From: Candidatus Rubrimentiphilum sp.
GTDB lineage: Bacteria; Vulcanimicrobiota; Vulcanimicrobiia; Vulcanimicrobiales; Vulcanimicrobiaceae
Direction of reading: 5' to 3'
Assembly (NCBI GenBank): GCA_035710515.1
Contig: DASTDE010000004.1
Coordinates: forward strand, 248,001-312,000
Length of the DNA stretch: 64,000 bases
The position numbers and the translations under genes are program-made. Under the pieces are notes generated by a model. That model did no database searches. It was not told where the DNA came from and saw nothing but the letters and a program-made list of their open reading frames with translations. Below are positions 27,913 through 36,725 of this stretch, in pieces. Position 1 is the stretch's first letter. Every line of letters begins with the position of its first letter.

Positions 27913-28893
27913 TTAAAGACCTTTCACCGAGGCGCGCACGTGCGGAACGCGACCCGGCTCGTCGGAAACCTCCGAGGCCATGCCAAATGCATGCAGTACC
28001 CTTTCGGCAGCGGCATAAGGATCGACTCCGGCCGCCAGATCGCTGCTCAGCTGCCGTTCGAGCTTCCGCTGCAGCTGTCCGAGGGCCAGCTGCCGCACTT
28101 GGTGCGTGAACGCCTCGCGCTGCTTCTCGGCGAGCTCGCCCGAGCTGCGCAGGTACGCAACGTGGCGCTCGATTCCGGCCCAGAGCTCGTCGACGCCCTC
28201 TCCGCTGGTCGCCTGCGTCATTATCAACTCCGGAACCCACCCGCTGAAGTCGAGCATCTCCATCATCGAACGAATCTCGTGCTTGAGTTGATTCGCCATC
28301 GGGTGATCCTTTTTGTTCACCACGAAAATGTCGGCGATTTCGAGTATTCCCGCTTTAAGTACTTGAATGCTATCGCCACTGCCCGGCTGGAGCGCAACGA
28401 TCGTCGTCTGCGCGAGCTCTGCGATCTCGATCTCCGACTGGCCGACGCCGACGGTCTCGATCACGATCACGTCCATCCCGAAAGCGTCCATCAGCAGCAC
28501 CGCATCGGCCGTCGCGCCGGCAAGTCCGCCCAAGTGTCCGCGGCTCGCCATCGACCGGATGAAAACCGAACTGTCGGTGAAGTGTTCAGTCAATCGAATG
28601 CGATCGCCTAACAGCGCTCCGTGCGAAAACGGCGAGCTCGGATCGACGGAAATGACGCCGACGCTTTTTCCGAGCGAGCGTGCCTTGCGAACCAATGCGT
28701 TGCCGAGGGTTGACTTGCCGACGCCGGGCGGTCCGGTGAGCCCGATCGTCATTGCGCGTCCGGTCTGCGGAAAGAGATGGCGAATCAGCTCCGCGCCGCG
28801 TCCCGACTCGGCGCGGCTGATCGCGCGAGCCAGCGCGCGCGGGGAATGGGCGCGAAATTGCCGCAAAAGGGTCGAGTGATCGCCGGAACTCAA
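27913..28893 (-). CDS. meaB: MeaB/ArgK-family GTPase, mutase chaperone
   Basis: G3E-type GTPase that protects and reloads adenosylcobalamin in methylmalonyl-CoA mutase. It shows the P-loop GPPGVGKSTL, the VISVDPSSPFS and GALLGDRIRL stretches, MASRGHLGGLA, VIVIETVGVGQSE and the base-recognition NKKDH. The frame stays open to 29121, but that part is a shadow of the divergent GH125 gene. I place the start at TTG 28893 (SSGDHSTLLRQF after the initiator, 326 residues); TTG 28866 is an alternative. It heads the run meaB, two exported proteins, mutase subunits, gltX, glmU. Confidence 0.93.
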   Translation of the reverse strand: MSSGDHSTLLRQFRAHSPRALARAISRAESGRGAELIRHLFPQTGRAMTIGLTGPPGVGKSTLGNALVRKARSLGKSVGVISVDPSSPFSHGALLGDRIRLTEHFTDSSVFIRSMASRGHLGGLAGATADAVLLMDAFGMDVIVIETVGVGQSEIEIAELAQTTIVALQPGSGDSIQVLKAGILEIADIFVVNKKDHPMANQLKHEIRSMMEMLDFSGWVPELIMTQATSGEGVDELWAGIERHVAYLRSSGELAEKQREAFTHQVRQLALGQLQRKLERQLSSDLAAGVDPYAAAERVLHAFGMASEVSDEPGRVPHVRASVKGL

Positions 28894-30339
28894 AGTATCA
28901 GAAGGATTGCGGCAGCCTTGGCGGTTGTCCTTGCCCTGCAGAGCACGCCCGCGCGCGCGCAAAGCCTGATCGTTCCGCTGACGGGCAACCGCTCCCGAAC
29001 CATCGCCCCCGCCTCGCTCTTCCACACGCTTTTTTCGGATTTCTTCAGCGAGCGCGACGGCACGACGTATGTCCAAACCGGCGACATTCCGGCGATGTGG
29101 CTGCGCGATTCTTCCGCGCAAACAATTCCCTACGTCCGCTTCATTTCGGCGTATCCGATCTTGTCCGTACGATTCTTAGGCGTTATCGAACGCAACGCGC
29201 GAAACATCGCCACCGATCCGTACGCCAATGCGTTCACAGCCGATTACCATATTTGGGAGCGCAAGTGGGAGGCCGACTCGCCGGCTTGGCCGGTGCTGCT
29301 GGCGTGGATCTTCCGCCGCCAAAGCTCGACGCGCGCGCTCTTCACGCAAGCGTTCCATCACGCGTTGCGCACTAGCGTCGACACGTGGCGCTGCGAGCAG
29401 CTGCACGCGACTTGCAGCCGCTATCACCTGCACCTGCAAGACGAGCCGTTCAATCGCGACACGGGGATGGTCTGGACCGCGTATCGTCCGTCCGACGACG
29501 AAGTCCGCTATCATTTTAATATTCCGCAAGAAGCGATAGTCGCAATCGCCCTGCAAGCCGTCGCAGCGCTGGCCATCGACGGCTACGGCGACCACAACCT
29601 GGCCAACGAAGCGCGCTCGATGGCCGGCGAGATCGAGCGCGGCATCCAACTCTACGGACGTGTCTGGCGTCCCGAGCTGGGCGGTTGGGTCTATGCGTAT
29701 GAAACCGACGGACTCGGCAATCAACTGCTGGCCGACGATGCGAACCTTCCGAATCTCACGTCGCTGCCGTATCTCGGCTGGTCGTCGGCGACGGATCCGG
29801 TCTATTTGAACACGCGCGGTCTTGCGCTCTCCTCCGCCAACCCGTGGTACTATCGCGGAACCTACGCTTCCGGGCTGGGCAGCGAGCACACGCCGGCGGG
29901 CTACGTCTGGCCGCTTGGAATTATCGCGCGCGCTTTAACGGCGACGTCGTCGCGAGAAACGTCGGCCAGCATCACGACGCTGGCCGAAACGGACAGTCGC
30001 GACGGGCTGATTCACGAAAGTTTCGACGCAAACGCGTATTGGGTTTTTACGCGCGCGGAGTTCGGCTGGGCAAACGCACTTGGCGCCGAGCTGCTCTTTC
30101 GCAGTTTAGCGGGTTTTTCGGCGACGCCGTTCACGACGGACGGCACGATTATCTCGCCGTTCGAACACCTCAGCCCCACGCCCACGCTGGTCTCGCCGAT
30201 GGTTCAGATCTACAACGCGAGCTTATTGTATGGAGCGCTAAATCAGCTGTTGATCGAGGCAAACGGCCGGACGATTCTTCCGGGAGCGCCGGGCATCGTC
30301 ATGAACCAAAGCGCCGGCAGCGTTCGGCATAAACGCTGA
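28876..30339 (+). CDS. GH125 exo-alpha-1,6-mannosidase, secreted
   Basis: Family 125 glycoside hydrolase, known to release alpha-1,6-linked mannose with inversion. Typical segments are QTGDIPAMWLRDSSAQTIPY, DDANLPNLTSLPYLGW, GSEHTPAGYVWPLGI and TRAEFGWANALGAELL. Start is GTG at 28876 after an AAAAGGG site; the N-terminus (residues 1-30, IRRIAAALAVVLALQSTPAR then AQS) is a signal peptide, so the enzyme is exported, unlike the GH38 enzyme at 5-7 kb. Its start region overlaps that of divergent meaB, and its 3' end overlaps convergent uppS by 41 bases. Confidence 0.93.
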   Translation: MIAGTQSIRRIAAALAVVLALQSTPARAQSLIVPLTGNRSRTIAPASLFHTLFSDFFSERDGTTYVQTGDIPAMWLRDSSAQTIPYVRFISAYPILSVRFLGVIERNARNIATDPYANAFTADYHIWERKWEADSPAWPVLLAWIFRRQSSTRALFTQAFHHALRTSVDTWRCEQLHATCSRYHLHLQDEPFNRDTGMVWTAYRPSDDEVRYHFNIPQEAIVAIALQAVAALAIDGYGDHNLANEARSMAGEIERGIQLYGRVWRPELGGWVYAYETDGLGNQLLADDANLPNLTSLPYLGWSSATDPVYLNTRGLALSSANPWYYRGTYASGLGSEHTPAGYVWPLGIIARALTATSSRETSASITTLAETDSRDGLIHESFDANAYWVFTRAEFGWANALGAELLFRSLAGFSATPFTTDGTIISPFEHLSPTPTLVSPMVQIYNASLLYGALNQLLIEANGRTILPGAPGIVMNQSAGSVRHKR

Positions 30340-30982
30340 TCGCATCCGCGAAGTCATTTTCGGTAAAGTCGGGCCACATGACCGGCAGCATCAGCAGTTC
30401 GGTGTAGGCAAGTTGGTACAGCAAAAAGTTTGAAACGCGAAAATCTCCGCCGGTGCGTATAAGAAGATCGGGATCCGGCAGCTGCGGCGCGTACAGATTG
30501 CCGCGCAGCGCCGATTCATCAACCTCGCTCGCGCGCAAATTGCCGGTCTCGATCTTGGCTGCGATTTGCCGGACGGCGCGCAGTATCTCGGCGCGGCCGC
30601 TGTAATTCAACGCGAGGTTCAATCGCAAACCGCTGTTGTGCGCGGTTTCGCGCACGAGCTCGCGTATGGCGCCGCGAGCCGGCGGAGCAAACTGCGCGAG
30701 ATCGCCGACCACGCCCACCGACACGTCCTGCCGCCGCAATTCAGCCAACTCGGTGCGCGCGAAGATCGCACAGAGCTGCATCAAGACGCTCACTTCGGAG
30801 GGATCGCGCTGCCAGTTTTCGGTTGAGAATCCGAAGACCGTCAAAACGTCTACGCCCGCGGCGATCGCGCCGCGCACCGCCGCCCGCAACGAGCCGACGC
30901 CGCGCCGGTACCCCTCGGCCACGGGCAACCCACGACTCTTGGCCCAGCGCCGGTTGCCGTCCATGATAATTGCAACGTGCAC
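30299..30982 (-). CDS. uppS: Isoprenyl transferase (undecaprenyl diphosphate synthase-like)
   Basis: Cis-prenyltransferase that makes the C55 lipid carrier for cell-wall synthesis. The substrate-binding start HVAIIMDGNRRWA, the FGFSTENWQR stretch, NLALNYSGRAEI and the C-terminal DPDLLIRTGGDFRVSNFLLYQ with ELL are all present; 227 residues is normal. Start is GTG at 30982, with a 17-base palindrome immediately upstream. It is convergent with and overlaps the GH125 gene, and divergent from the tricorn protease gene. Confidence 0.97.
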   Translation of the reverse strand: MHVAIIMDGNRRWAKSRGLPVAEGYRRGVGSLRAAVRGAIAAGVDVLTVFGFSTENWQRDPSEVSVLMQLCAIFARTELAELRRQDVSVGVVGDLAQFAPPARGAIRELVRETAHNSGLRLNLALNYSGRAEILRAVRQIAAKIETGNLRASEVDESALRGNLYAPQLPDPDLLIRTGGDFRVSNFLLYQLAYTELLMLPVMWPDFTENDFADAISVYAERCRRFGS

Positions 30983-30998
30983 CGTTACTTTGTATCAC
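30970..30998 (+). promoter_or_regulatory. Predicted sigma-70-type promoter for the tricorn gene
   Basis: TTGCAA at 30970-30975 and TATCAC at 30993-30998 are separated by 17 bases, upstream of the tricorn start at 31066. The -35 part lies inside the first codons of divergent uppS. The -10 lies within a palindrome, which suggests repression. Confidence 0.45.
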
Positions 30999-31003
30999 AA
31001 AGT
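30987..31003. promoter_or_regulatory. Palindromic operator-like site between uppS and tricorn
   Basis: ACTTTGT-ATC-ACAAAGT is a perfect 7-bp inverted repeat around three bases, with GTTA/TAAC arms outside it offset by one base. It is AT-rich in a GC-rich context, overlaps the predicted tricorn -10 and lies five bases from the uppS start. It fits a dimeric repressor site of the TetR, MarR or GntR kind; the regulator is unknown. Confidence 0.5.
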
Positions 31004-31065
31004 TAACATCGCGGCAAGGGCGGCCGCGGGGACCGCGCGCTCCGGACGCCAACCATACCGCCCTC

Positions 31066-34000
31066 ATGAAGCTTGGCTACTACCGCTTCGCGGCCGTTTC
31101 CGGGGACCGCGTGGCCTTCGTCTGCGAGGACGACGTCTGGGTTGCGCCGCTGTCCGGCGGAGACGCCGTGCGCCTCACGGCCACGCCCGGAACCTGCAGC
31201 ACCCCGCGCTTCTCGCCCGACGGCTCGCTGATCGCGTTCGTCGCCACCGACGAGGGCAACGCCGAAGTCTACGTCGTGCCGGCGGCGGGCGGAAAACCGC
31301 GGCGGCTCACTTTCCTGGGCGGAACGATTGCGACCGTCAGCGGCTGGACCGCAGACGGATCCGAGATTCTTTTCATTTCGAATCCGAGCGCTTGGTACGA
31401 GCGCGACACGCGCGGGTTCGCGATCTCACCGGCCGGCGGCGTTCCACGCGCGCTCGGACTCGGACACATGCGCGCGATCGCTCCCGGCCCGGGCAAACGT
31501 TTGGCAATCGGGCGCAACGCGGACGATCCCGCGCGCTGGAAACGCTATCACGGCGGAACGTCGGGTGAAATATGGATCGACGCCGAGGGCGAAGGCGAAT
31601 TTGACCGCCTGCAGCTTCCCGACGGCAACCCGGTTTGGCCGATGTGGATCGGCAACCGCATCTTTTTTGCCGCCGACCATGAAGGCATCGGCAATCTCTA
31701 CTCATGCGCGCTTGACGGCAGCGGCCTGCGGCGGCACACGAATCACAGCGACTATTACGTGCGCTTTCCTTCAACCGACGGATCGCGCATCGTCTATACG
31801 GCCGGCGGTTCGCTGCACTGCTACGATCTGAGCGCGGACGAATCGCGCGAGCTGAACGTCAGCGCCGTCTCGGCAGCTGCGCAAACCGTGCGCAAATTCT
31901 TACCCGGCTCGCACACGCTCGACGAGTTCGCGCCTTCGCCCGACGGAACGACGGTCGCGGCCATCGTCCGCGGCCAGCCGTACACGATGCCGTTTTGGGA
32001 AGAGGCGCCCGTACACCACGGAACCGGCAGCACCGTGCGCTATCGCGCCATCGCCTGGATGCACGACGGATCGCGTTTCGTTACAACCACCGACGTCAAC
32101 GGCTACGAACAGCTGGCGATACATCAAAGCGACGGTTCGAAAGAACCGGTGCTGGTAACGACAAGCGACATCGGCCGGGTCACCGAGCTGGTCTGTTCGC
32201 CGGTCAAAGACCTGATCGCATTTGCCAATCACCGCTACGAACTTGTGGTCGTCGATCCGCGGAACGGTACGCCGCAAGTGCTCGACAAGAGCGTGGGCTT
32301 CCGCATTACCGACCTGGCGTTTTCGCCCGACGGACGCTACTTGGCATACGTGTGGTGGCCGGTGGGCGACGGCGTCTCCGTCGTTCGTATCGTCAAACTC
32401 AAGTCGGGCGAGATCCACGACGTCACGCCGCAGCTCCGCGTCGATCAGAGTCCGGCTTGGGACCCACAAGGGCGCTATCTCTACTTCATCGGGACGCGGG
32501 ACTTCGATCCCGTGTACGACGCACTGCAATTCGACTTAAGTTTTCCGCAAGCGCAGCGGCCGTTTCTTGCGACCTTGCGCGAGGACGTGCCGAATCCGTT
32601 CACGCCCAAACCCAAACCGGTGCATCGCGACCACGATCACGATCGCGACGCGCAAGACAAGAAGAAAGATCCGGGCCCGCCGCGCATCGAGATCGACTTC
32701 GAAGGAATCCAAGGCCGCATCTTAGCTTTCCCGGTGGACGAAGGCGAATACGGCGAGATCGTGGCCGTGCGCAATCGCGTGCTTTTCACGAAGTTCGACG
32801 TGCGCGGCATCAAGCCGCAGGCGCGATCCTGGGACGAAGAGGACACGACCGGGACGCTGCTCGCCTACGACTTCGAACTACAGCGCAGCGCGGTGGTCGC
32901 AACCGAAGTGAACGAAATCGCACTGGCAGCCGACTGCCACACGCTGTTGTACCGGTCGCACGAGCGCCTGCGCGCCATCGACGCGCTCGCCGAGCTCCCG
33001 GAAGAACACGACGATCCGAAACCGCCGGCCGATCCCGGCCGCAAGAGCGGCTGGATCGATCTCGATCGCATCAGCGTCGAGATCGAACCGCGCGACGAGT
33101 GGAAGCAGATGTACCGGGAAGCCTGGCGCCTGCAAACCGAGCACTATTGGCTGGAAGACATGGCGGACATCGACTGGGATCGCGTACGCGATCGCTACGA
33201 AGCGTTGCTGCCGCGCATTCGCACGCGCAACGAGTTGTCCGATCTCATCTGGGAGATGCACGGCGAACTGGGAACGTCGCACGCGTACGAATACGGCGGC
33301 GATCTGCGCGAACCGCCGCAATACCGGCGCGGCTTTTTGGGCGCGGATTACGCCTACGACGAATCGGCCGCCGGTTGGCGCATCGCCGAGATCTTTCGCG
33401 GAGATTCATGGAATCGCGACGGCGACTCGCCTCTGGCGGAGCCGGGATTGGGCGTGCGCGCGGGCGACATGCTCGTCGCCATCGGCGGCAAGACGCTCTC
33501 GCGCGAGTTCGGACCGAATCAAGCGCTCGTGAACGCGGCCGGCCGCGAAGTCAGCGTGGTCGTGAATTCGGGCGGACGCGAGCGCCGCATCACGGTTAAG
33601 GCGCTCGGCAGCGAGCAAAGCCTGCGCTATCGCGCGTGGGTCGACGCGCAGCGCCGCTACGTGCACGAAGCCACCGGCGGGAAAGTGGGCTACGTGCACA
33701 TTCCCGACATGGGTCCGTGGGGGTTCGCCGAGTTTCACCGCGGGTATCTCTCCGAGTTCGATCGCGGCGGGCTGATCGTAGACGTCCGGTACAACCGCGG
33801 TGGTCACGTGTCGCCGCTGCTACTCGAGAAACTCGCGCGCAAGCGCGTGGGATACGATATCGCGCGCTACAGTCAGAAGCCGTTTCCGTATCCGCCCGAA
33901 TCAGTCGGCGGCCCGATGGTGGCGCTTACCAATCAGTTTGCCGGTTCTGACGGCGACATCTTCAGCCACTGTTTCAAGCTCTACAAACTCGGACCGCTGG

Positions 34001-34299
34001 TCGGCAAGCGCACGTGGGGCGGCGTCGTCGGGATCAATCCGTATCACCGGCTGGTTGACGGCACGATCACGACGCAGCCCGAGTTTTCTTTTTGGTTCAA
34101 AGATGTCGGCTGGCGCGTCGAAAACTACGGAACCGATCCCGACTACGACGTCGATATCGCTCCGCACCACTATCGCGAAGGAAAAGATCCGCAGATGGAT
34201 TTTGCCATCCGGCTGGTGCTCTCGGCCGCGGAGAACTTTCACGAAGAGTACCCGGACCTGGCAACCAGGCCGTCACTCCCGTTGCCGAGCTTACCTTAA
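31066..34299 (+). CDS. Tricorn protease homologue (S41)
   Basis: Large cytoplasmic peptidase (1077 residues) that in archaea and actinobacteria cuts proteasome-type peptides further. The order matches tricorn: N-terminal beta-propeller blades (FSPDGSLIAFVATDEGNAEV), a second propeller, a linker rich in His/Asp, the C1 helical domain, a PDZ domain (LGVRAGDMLVAIGGKTLS) and the C2 catalytic domain. Catalytic residues are visible: Ser-His in GTSHAYEYGG near residue 737, and the nucleophile Ser with Asp in QFAGSDGDIFSH near residue 960, followed by GKRTWGGVVGI. No signal peptide. The start is the ATG at 31066 (MKLGYYRFAAVSGD); a longer frame begins at 30970 inside the promoter. Confidence 0.95.
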   Translation: MKLGYYRFAAVSGDRVAFVCEDDVWVAPLSGGDAVRLTATPGTCSTPRFSPDGSLIAFVATDEGNAEVYVVPAAGGKPRRLTFLGGTIATVSGWTADGSEILFISNPSAWYERDTRGFAISPAGGVPRALGLGHMRAIAPGPGKRLAIGRNADDPARWKRYHGGTSGEIWIDAEGEGEFDRLQLPDGNPVWPMWIGNRIFFAADHEGIGNLYSCALDGSGLRRHTNHSDYYVRFPSTDGSRIVYTAGGSLHCYDLSADESRELNVSAVSAAAQTVRKFLPGSHTLDEFAPSPDGTTVAAIVRGQPYTMPFWEEAPVHHGTGSTVRYRAIAWMHDGSRFVTTTDVNGYEQLAIHQSDGSKEPVLVTTSDIGRVTELVCSPVKDLIAFANHRYELVVVDPRNGTPQVLDKSVGFRITDLAFSPDGRYLAYVWWPVGDGVSVVRIVKLKSGEIHDVTPQLRVDQSPAWDPQGRYLYFIGTRDFDPVYDALQFDLSFPQAQRPFLATLREDVPNPFTPKPKPVHRDHDHDRDAQDKKKDPGPPRIEIDFEGIQGRILAFPVDEGEYGEIVAVRNRVLFTKFDVRGIKPQARSWDEEDTTGTLLAYDFELQRSAVVATEVNEIALAADCHTLLYRSHERLRAIDALAELPEEHDDPKPPADPGRKSGWIDLDRISVEIEPRDEWKQMYREAWRLQTEHYWLEDMADIDWDRVRDRYEALLPRIRTRNELSDLIWEMHGELGTSHAYEYGGDLREPPQYRRGFLGADYAYDESAAGWRIAEIFRGDSWNRDGDSPLAEPGLGVRAGDMLVAIGGKTLSREFGPNQALVNAAGREVSVVVNSGGRERRITVKALGSEQSLRYRAWVDAQRRYVHEATGGKVGYVHIPDMGPWGFAEFHRGYLSEFDRGGLIVDVRYNRGGHVSPLLLEKLARKRVGYDIARYSQKPFPYPPESVGGPMVALTNQFAGSDGDIFSHCFKLYKLGPLVGKRTWGGVVGINPYHRLVDGTITTQPEFSFWFKDVGWRVENYGTDPDYDVDIAPHHYREGKDPQMDFAIRLVLSAAENFHEEYPDLATRPSLPLPSLP

Positions 34300-34355
34300 G
34301 CAAACTCTAAGAATCTCCGTATACGGCCGCGCGTTCCTCTGGCATACTAAGCTGA

Positions 34356-34372
34356 CAGCCGCCTAGCGGCTG
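34356..34372. terminator. Short hairpin between tricorn and the lipoprotein gene
   Basis: CAGCCGC-CTA-GCGGCTG is a perfect 7-bp stem with a 3-base loop in the 95-base gap after tricorn. It has no T-run, so it is either a weak or Rho-assisted terminator or a 5'-UTR structure of the following lipoprotein gene. Confidence 0.35.
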
Positions 34373-34394
34373 GCGATGCTTCGGGAAGGGCAGC

Positions 34395-36620
34395 ATGCGT
34401 ACATCGGTGGCGTCTTTATTCTTGTCGCTGGGCTTTCTAACGGCGTGCTCTTCGAGCTTGCCGCATGTCCTCAACCCGGGCAGCGGTGCTGCAGCACTGG
34501 AGCTCTCACCCTCTCCCGTGGAGCTTACGAACGACGCGCCGGTCTCGTCGTTCACGGCACAAAACGACGTTCCCGGTGTTTCATACACGCCGAGCGCGGA
34601 CCCGAGCTGCCAGAACTCAGGCGGCGGCATCTTCGTCGCGGGCGACGGCCAGGCGCAGGTTGACGTGGCGGGCTCGCCGCTCATGTTCGCCGTGTTTGGC
34701 GCCGGAACACCGCCGGCGACGTGCACGATCACCGTGCGCTCGTCAACCGGAGAGTCGGCGGCGGTGGACGTGACGTATCAAGTGATGACGGTGCAATCGG
34801 TCGGCGTTCGATCCGAAGCGATTACCATGACGGTCTCGCCGGGCGTCAACCCCAGTGCGAGCAAGATCACGAAACTCACGCAGAGCATCTCGCTTGTCGC
34901 CAGCGGATTCACCGGAACGATGACGGCTACGACGAGCGGCTGTCCCGCATCGGGAAGCGGCCTTCAGGTCAGCCCGAAGCAAATCACCGGCGGCAGCGGG
35001 ACGTTTCTCGTCGTCGCGTTCGGACAAGGCAACGTGTCGTTCGCGTGCAACGCGATTATTACCGACACCGCCAATAACAGCGTCACCGTTCCGATAACGG
35101 TTGAGATCGGAGCGCTGAACAAGTTCACGGTCACGCAATCGGGCAAGCTCCAATTTGCGTGTGCCGGGAGCACACTGCCCAAACACTGTCAAACGATTCA
35201 AACGATTACGATGCAAGAGACCGGCGCTACGAGCTTCGCGATTGCCGATAAACCCGCGCTCATACATACGTGCGCGAACTCGTTCAACGGTCCGCTCAAA
35301 ATGGTCACCACGCCGGCAGGCGCGCCCACCAACACCGTCCCCGGACCGTCGGCGACGGTTTCATTCGATGGATTGTTGCCGACCGCAACGCTCGGATGTT
35401 CGCGGGTCGTCGTGACCGATGGCCGCTCACCGGAGCAAACGGTCAACGTTCAGGTCGACGGTACTCTGGCCGCTGCGCCGCCACCGGCGATTACGACAGC
35501 ATCCGCGCCGTCATGTAAAGGTAACGATCCCTTCGTCGCGGTACCCGGCGCGCCGCACGGCATGTACGTCTGGAATCCGAACGCGTTTCCAAAATATCTC
35601 ACGCCGCTCGCCAATGACGTCATCGGGATCGACCACACGCTGTGCGGGGCGAGCTTGGTGATTTCGTGGGCCGACTTGGAGCCGACGAAGGGGAATTTTC
35701 AATGGCAGTTCGTGGCCGACGAAGCTAAGCCGTATACGGACAAAGGCTTGACGGTCAATCTACTCTTTTCCGATTCAACTGAAGGCCCGGTCAACAATAT
35801 CACGCCGTCGTGGGTGACCGATCCGGTAAGCGCCGGAGGCGATGGAGCGCCGACCGTCACATGCGCCGGCCAGCCGACCATTCCGGTGTTTTTCAACCAA
35901 ATTTTCGAGAGCGATTGGGAAGCGTTCATCGCCGCGGTTATCCACGAGTACAGTTTTAACAACTCGGCGCTCGCGCCGAGCGTCGGCTACATGCGTTTCG
36001 CTACTGCCGGCGGCGCGGAAGCGCTGCCGCCTCCGGGTTACAACGACGGCGGGGCATGTCAGGCGCTGTGGTCTGCGCAAGGCATGACGTATCCGGTTTG
36101 GAAGCAGCACGAAATCAACATCGTCAATACGATGGCCGCGCAGTCAACCGACAAACAGCTGATCGTTTCACTGCCCAACCTTTCGGGCGGACCAAATAAG
36201 CCGGGAACCACGACCGTGGACGTTTACGACATGTCAAACGCGGTCGCAGCGGTCGCTGCGTCCAAACACATCGGCTTCTCGTTTGAAAACCTCGGCCTGA
36301 AGCCCGTATCGCCGCCGGCGCCGTGCAATCCGGCCGCCAACATCATCGACCTGCACTGGTGCCAGGCGTACCATGCGTACGCGGGCGTCGTTCCGCTGAA
36401 CATGCAGCCGATCACCGCAACGAGCAACCACAACGACGCGACATTCGATATCGCGGATCTCTTGCCGTACGCGCTCGACAACAACATCCAAGTCTTCGAG
36501 CTCTATCCCGACGAGTGGATCCAAGCCGACTCACCGGAGTTCAGCGGTTTCCTCGGACAAGCCGCGCACTATAAAGCCGCGCTCAACAACGCATCGCTTG
36601 TATTAGGCGTTTCGCCTTAG
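34395..36620 (+). CDS. Large lipoprotein with Ig-like repeats and a glycosidase-like C-terminal domain
   Basis: A 741-residue lipoprotein with a lipobox signal peptide (LSLGFLTACSSS, Cys near residue 18). Residues about 35-370 are beta-rich repeated segments with paired Cys, probably Ig-like domains. From about residue 375 (SCKGNDPFVAVPGAPHGMYV) the sequence resembles a (beta/alpha)8 glycoside hydrolase: ISWADLEPTKGNFQWQF is the 'W..lEp..G.f.W' element of GH-A families, and FELYPDEW near the end could hold a catalytic Glu. The GH family is not identifiable by eye. A role in extracellular polysaccharide binding or cleavage is inference. Confidence 0.75.
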   Translation: MRTSVASLFLSLGFLTACSSSLPHVLNPGSGAAALELSPSPVELTNDAPVSSFTAQNDVPGVSYTPSADPSCQNSGGGIFVAGDGQAQVDVAGSPLMFAVFGAGTPPATCTITVRSSTGESAAVDVTYQVMTVQSVGVRSEAITMTVSPGVNPSASKITKLTQSISLVASGFTGTMTATTSGCPASGSGLQVSPKQITGGSGTFLVVAFGQGNVSFACNAIITDTANNSVTVPITVEIGALNKFTVTQSGKLQFACAGSTLPKHCQTIQTITMQETGATSFAIADKPALIHTCANSFNGPLKMVTTPAGAPTNTVPGPSATVSFDGLLPTATLGCSRVVVTDGRSPEQTVNVQVDGTLAAAPPPAITTASAPSCKGNDPFVAVPGAPHGMYVWNPNAFPKYLTPLANDVIGIDHTLCGASLVISWADLEPTKGNFQWQFVADEAKPYTDKGLTVNLLFSDSTEGPVNNITPSWVTDPVSAGGDGAPTVTCAGQPTIPVFFNQIFESDWEAFIAAVIHEYSFNNSALAPSVGYMRFATAGGAEALPPPGYNDGGACQALWSAQGMTYPVWKQHEINIVNTMAAQSTDKQLIVSLPNLSGGPNKPGTTTVDVYDMSNAVAAVAASKHIGFSFENLGLKPVSPPAPCNPAANIIDLHWCQAYHAYAGVVPLNMQPITATSNHNDATFDIADLLPYALDNNIQVFELYPDEWIQADSPEFSGFLGQAAHYKAALNNASLVLGVSP

Positions 36621-36655
36621 CTCGATAGCGTGCGGGCCTCGGCAAGCTCGGCCGC

Positions 36656-36725
36656 CCTTCGTCCTTCGACAGGCTCAGGATGACATGGCGTTTCGCTAAA
36701 GGCGAAACGCTAGGCTCAGGATGAC
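36656..36725. repeat. Interspersed repeat with hairpin and partial second copy
   Basis: GTCCTTCGACAGGCTCAGGATGAC (36661-36684, quoted as two parts: GTCCTTCGACAGG then CTCAGGATGAC) is followed by a perfect hairpin GCGTTTCGC-TAAAG-GCGAAACGC and a second partial copy ending CTCAGGATGACA. A related copy lies inside the GH38 gene. The second partial copy supplies the last codons and TGA stop of the PstS-like gene on the minus strand. Confidence 0.75.

Noticed and set aside
28894-29121. Upstream extension of the meaB frame
   Set aside because: It lies antisense to the GH125 signal-peptide region and does not resemble the MeaB N-terminus.
31995-33599. 534-codon alternative frame inside the tricorn gene
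   Set aside because: Arg-rich shadow of the tricorn frame; the tricorn motifs are intact in the main frame.
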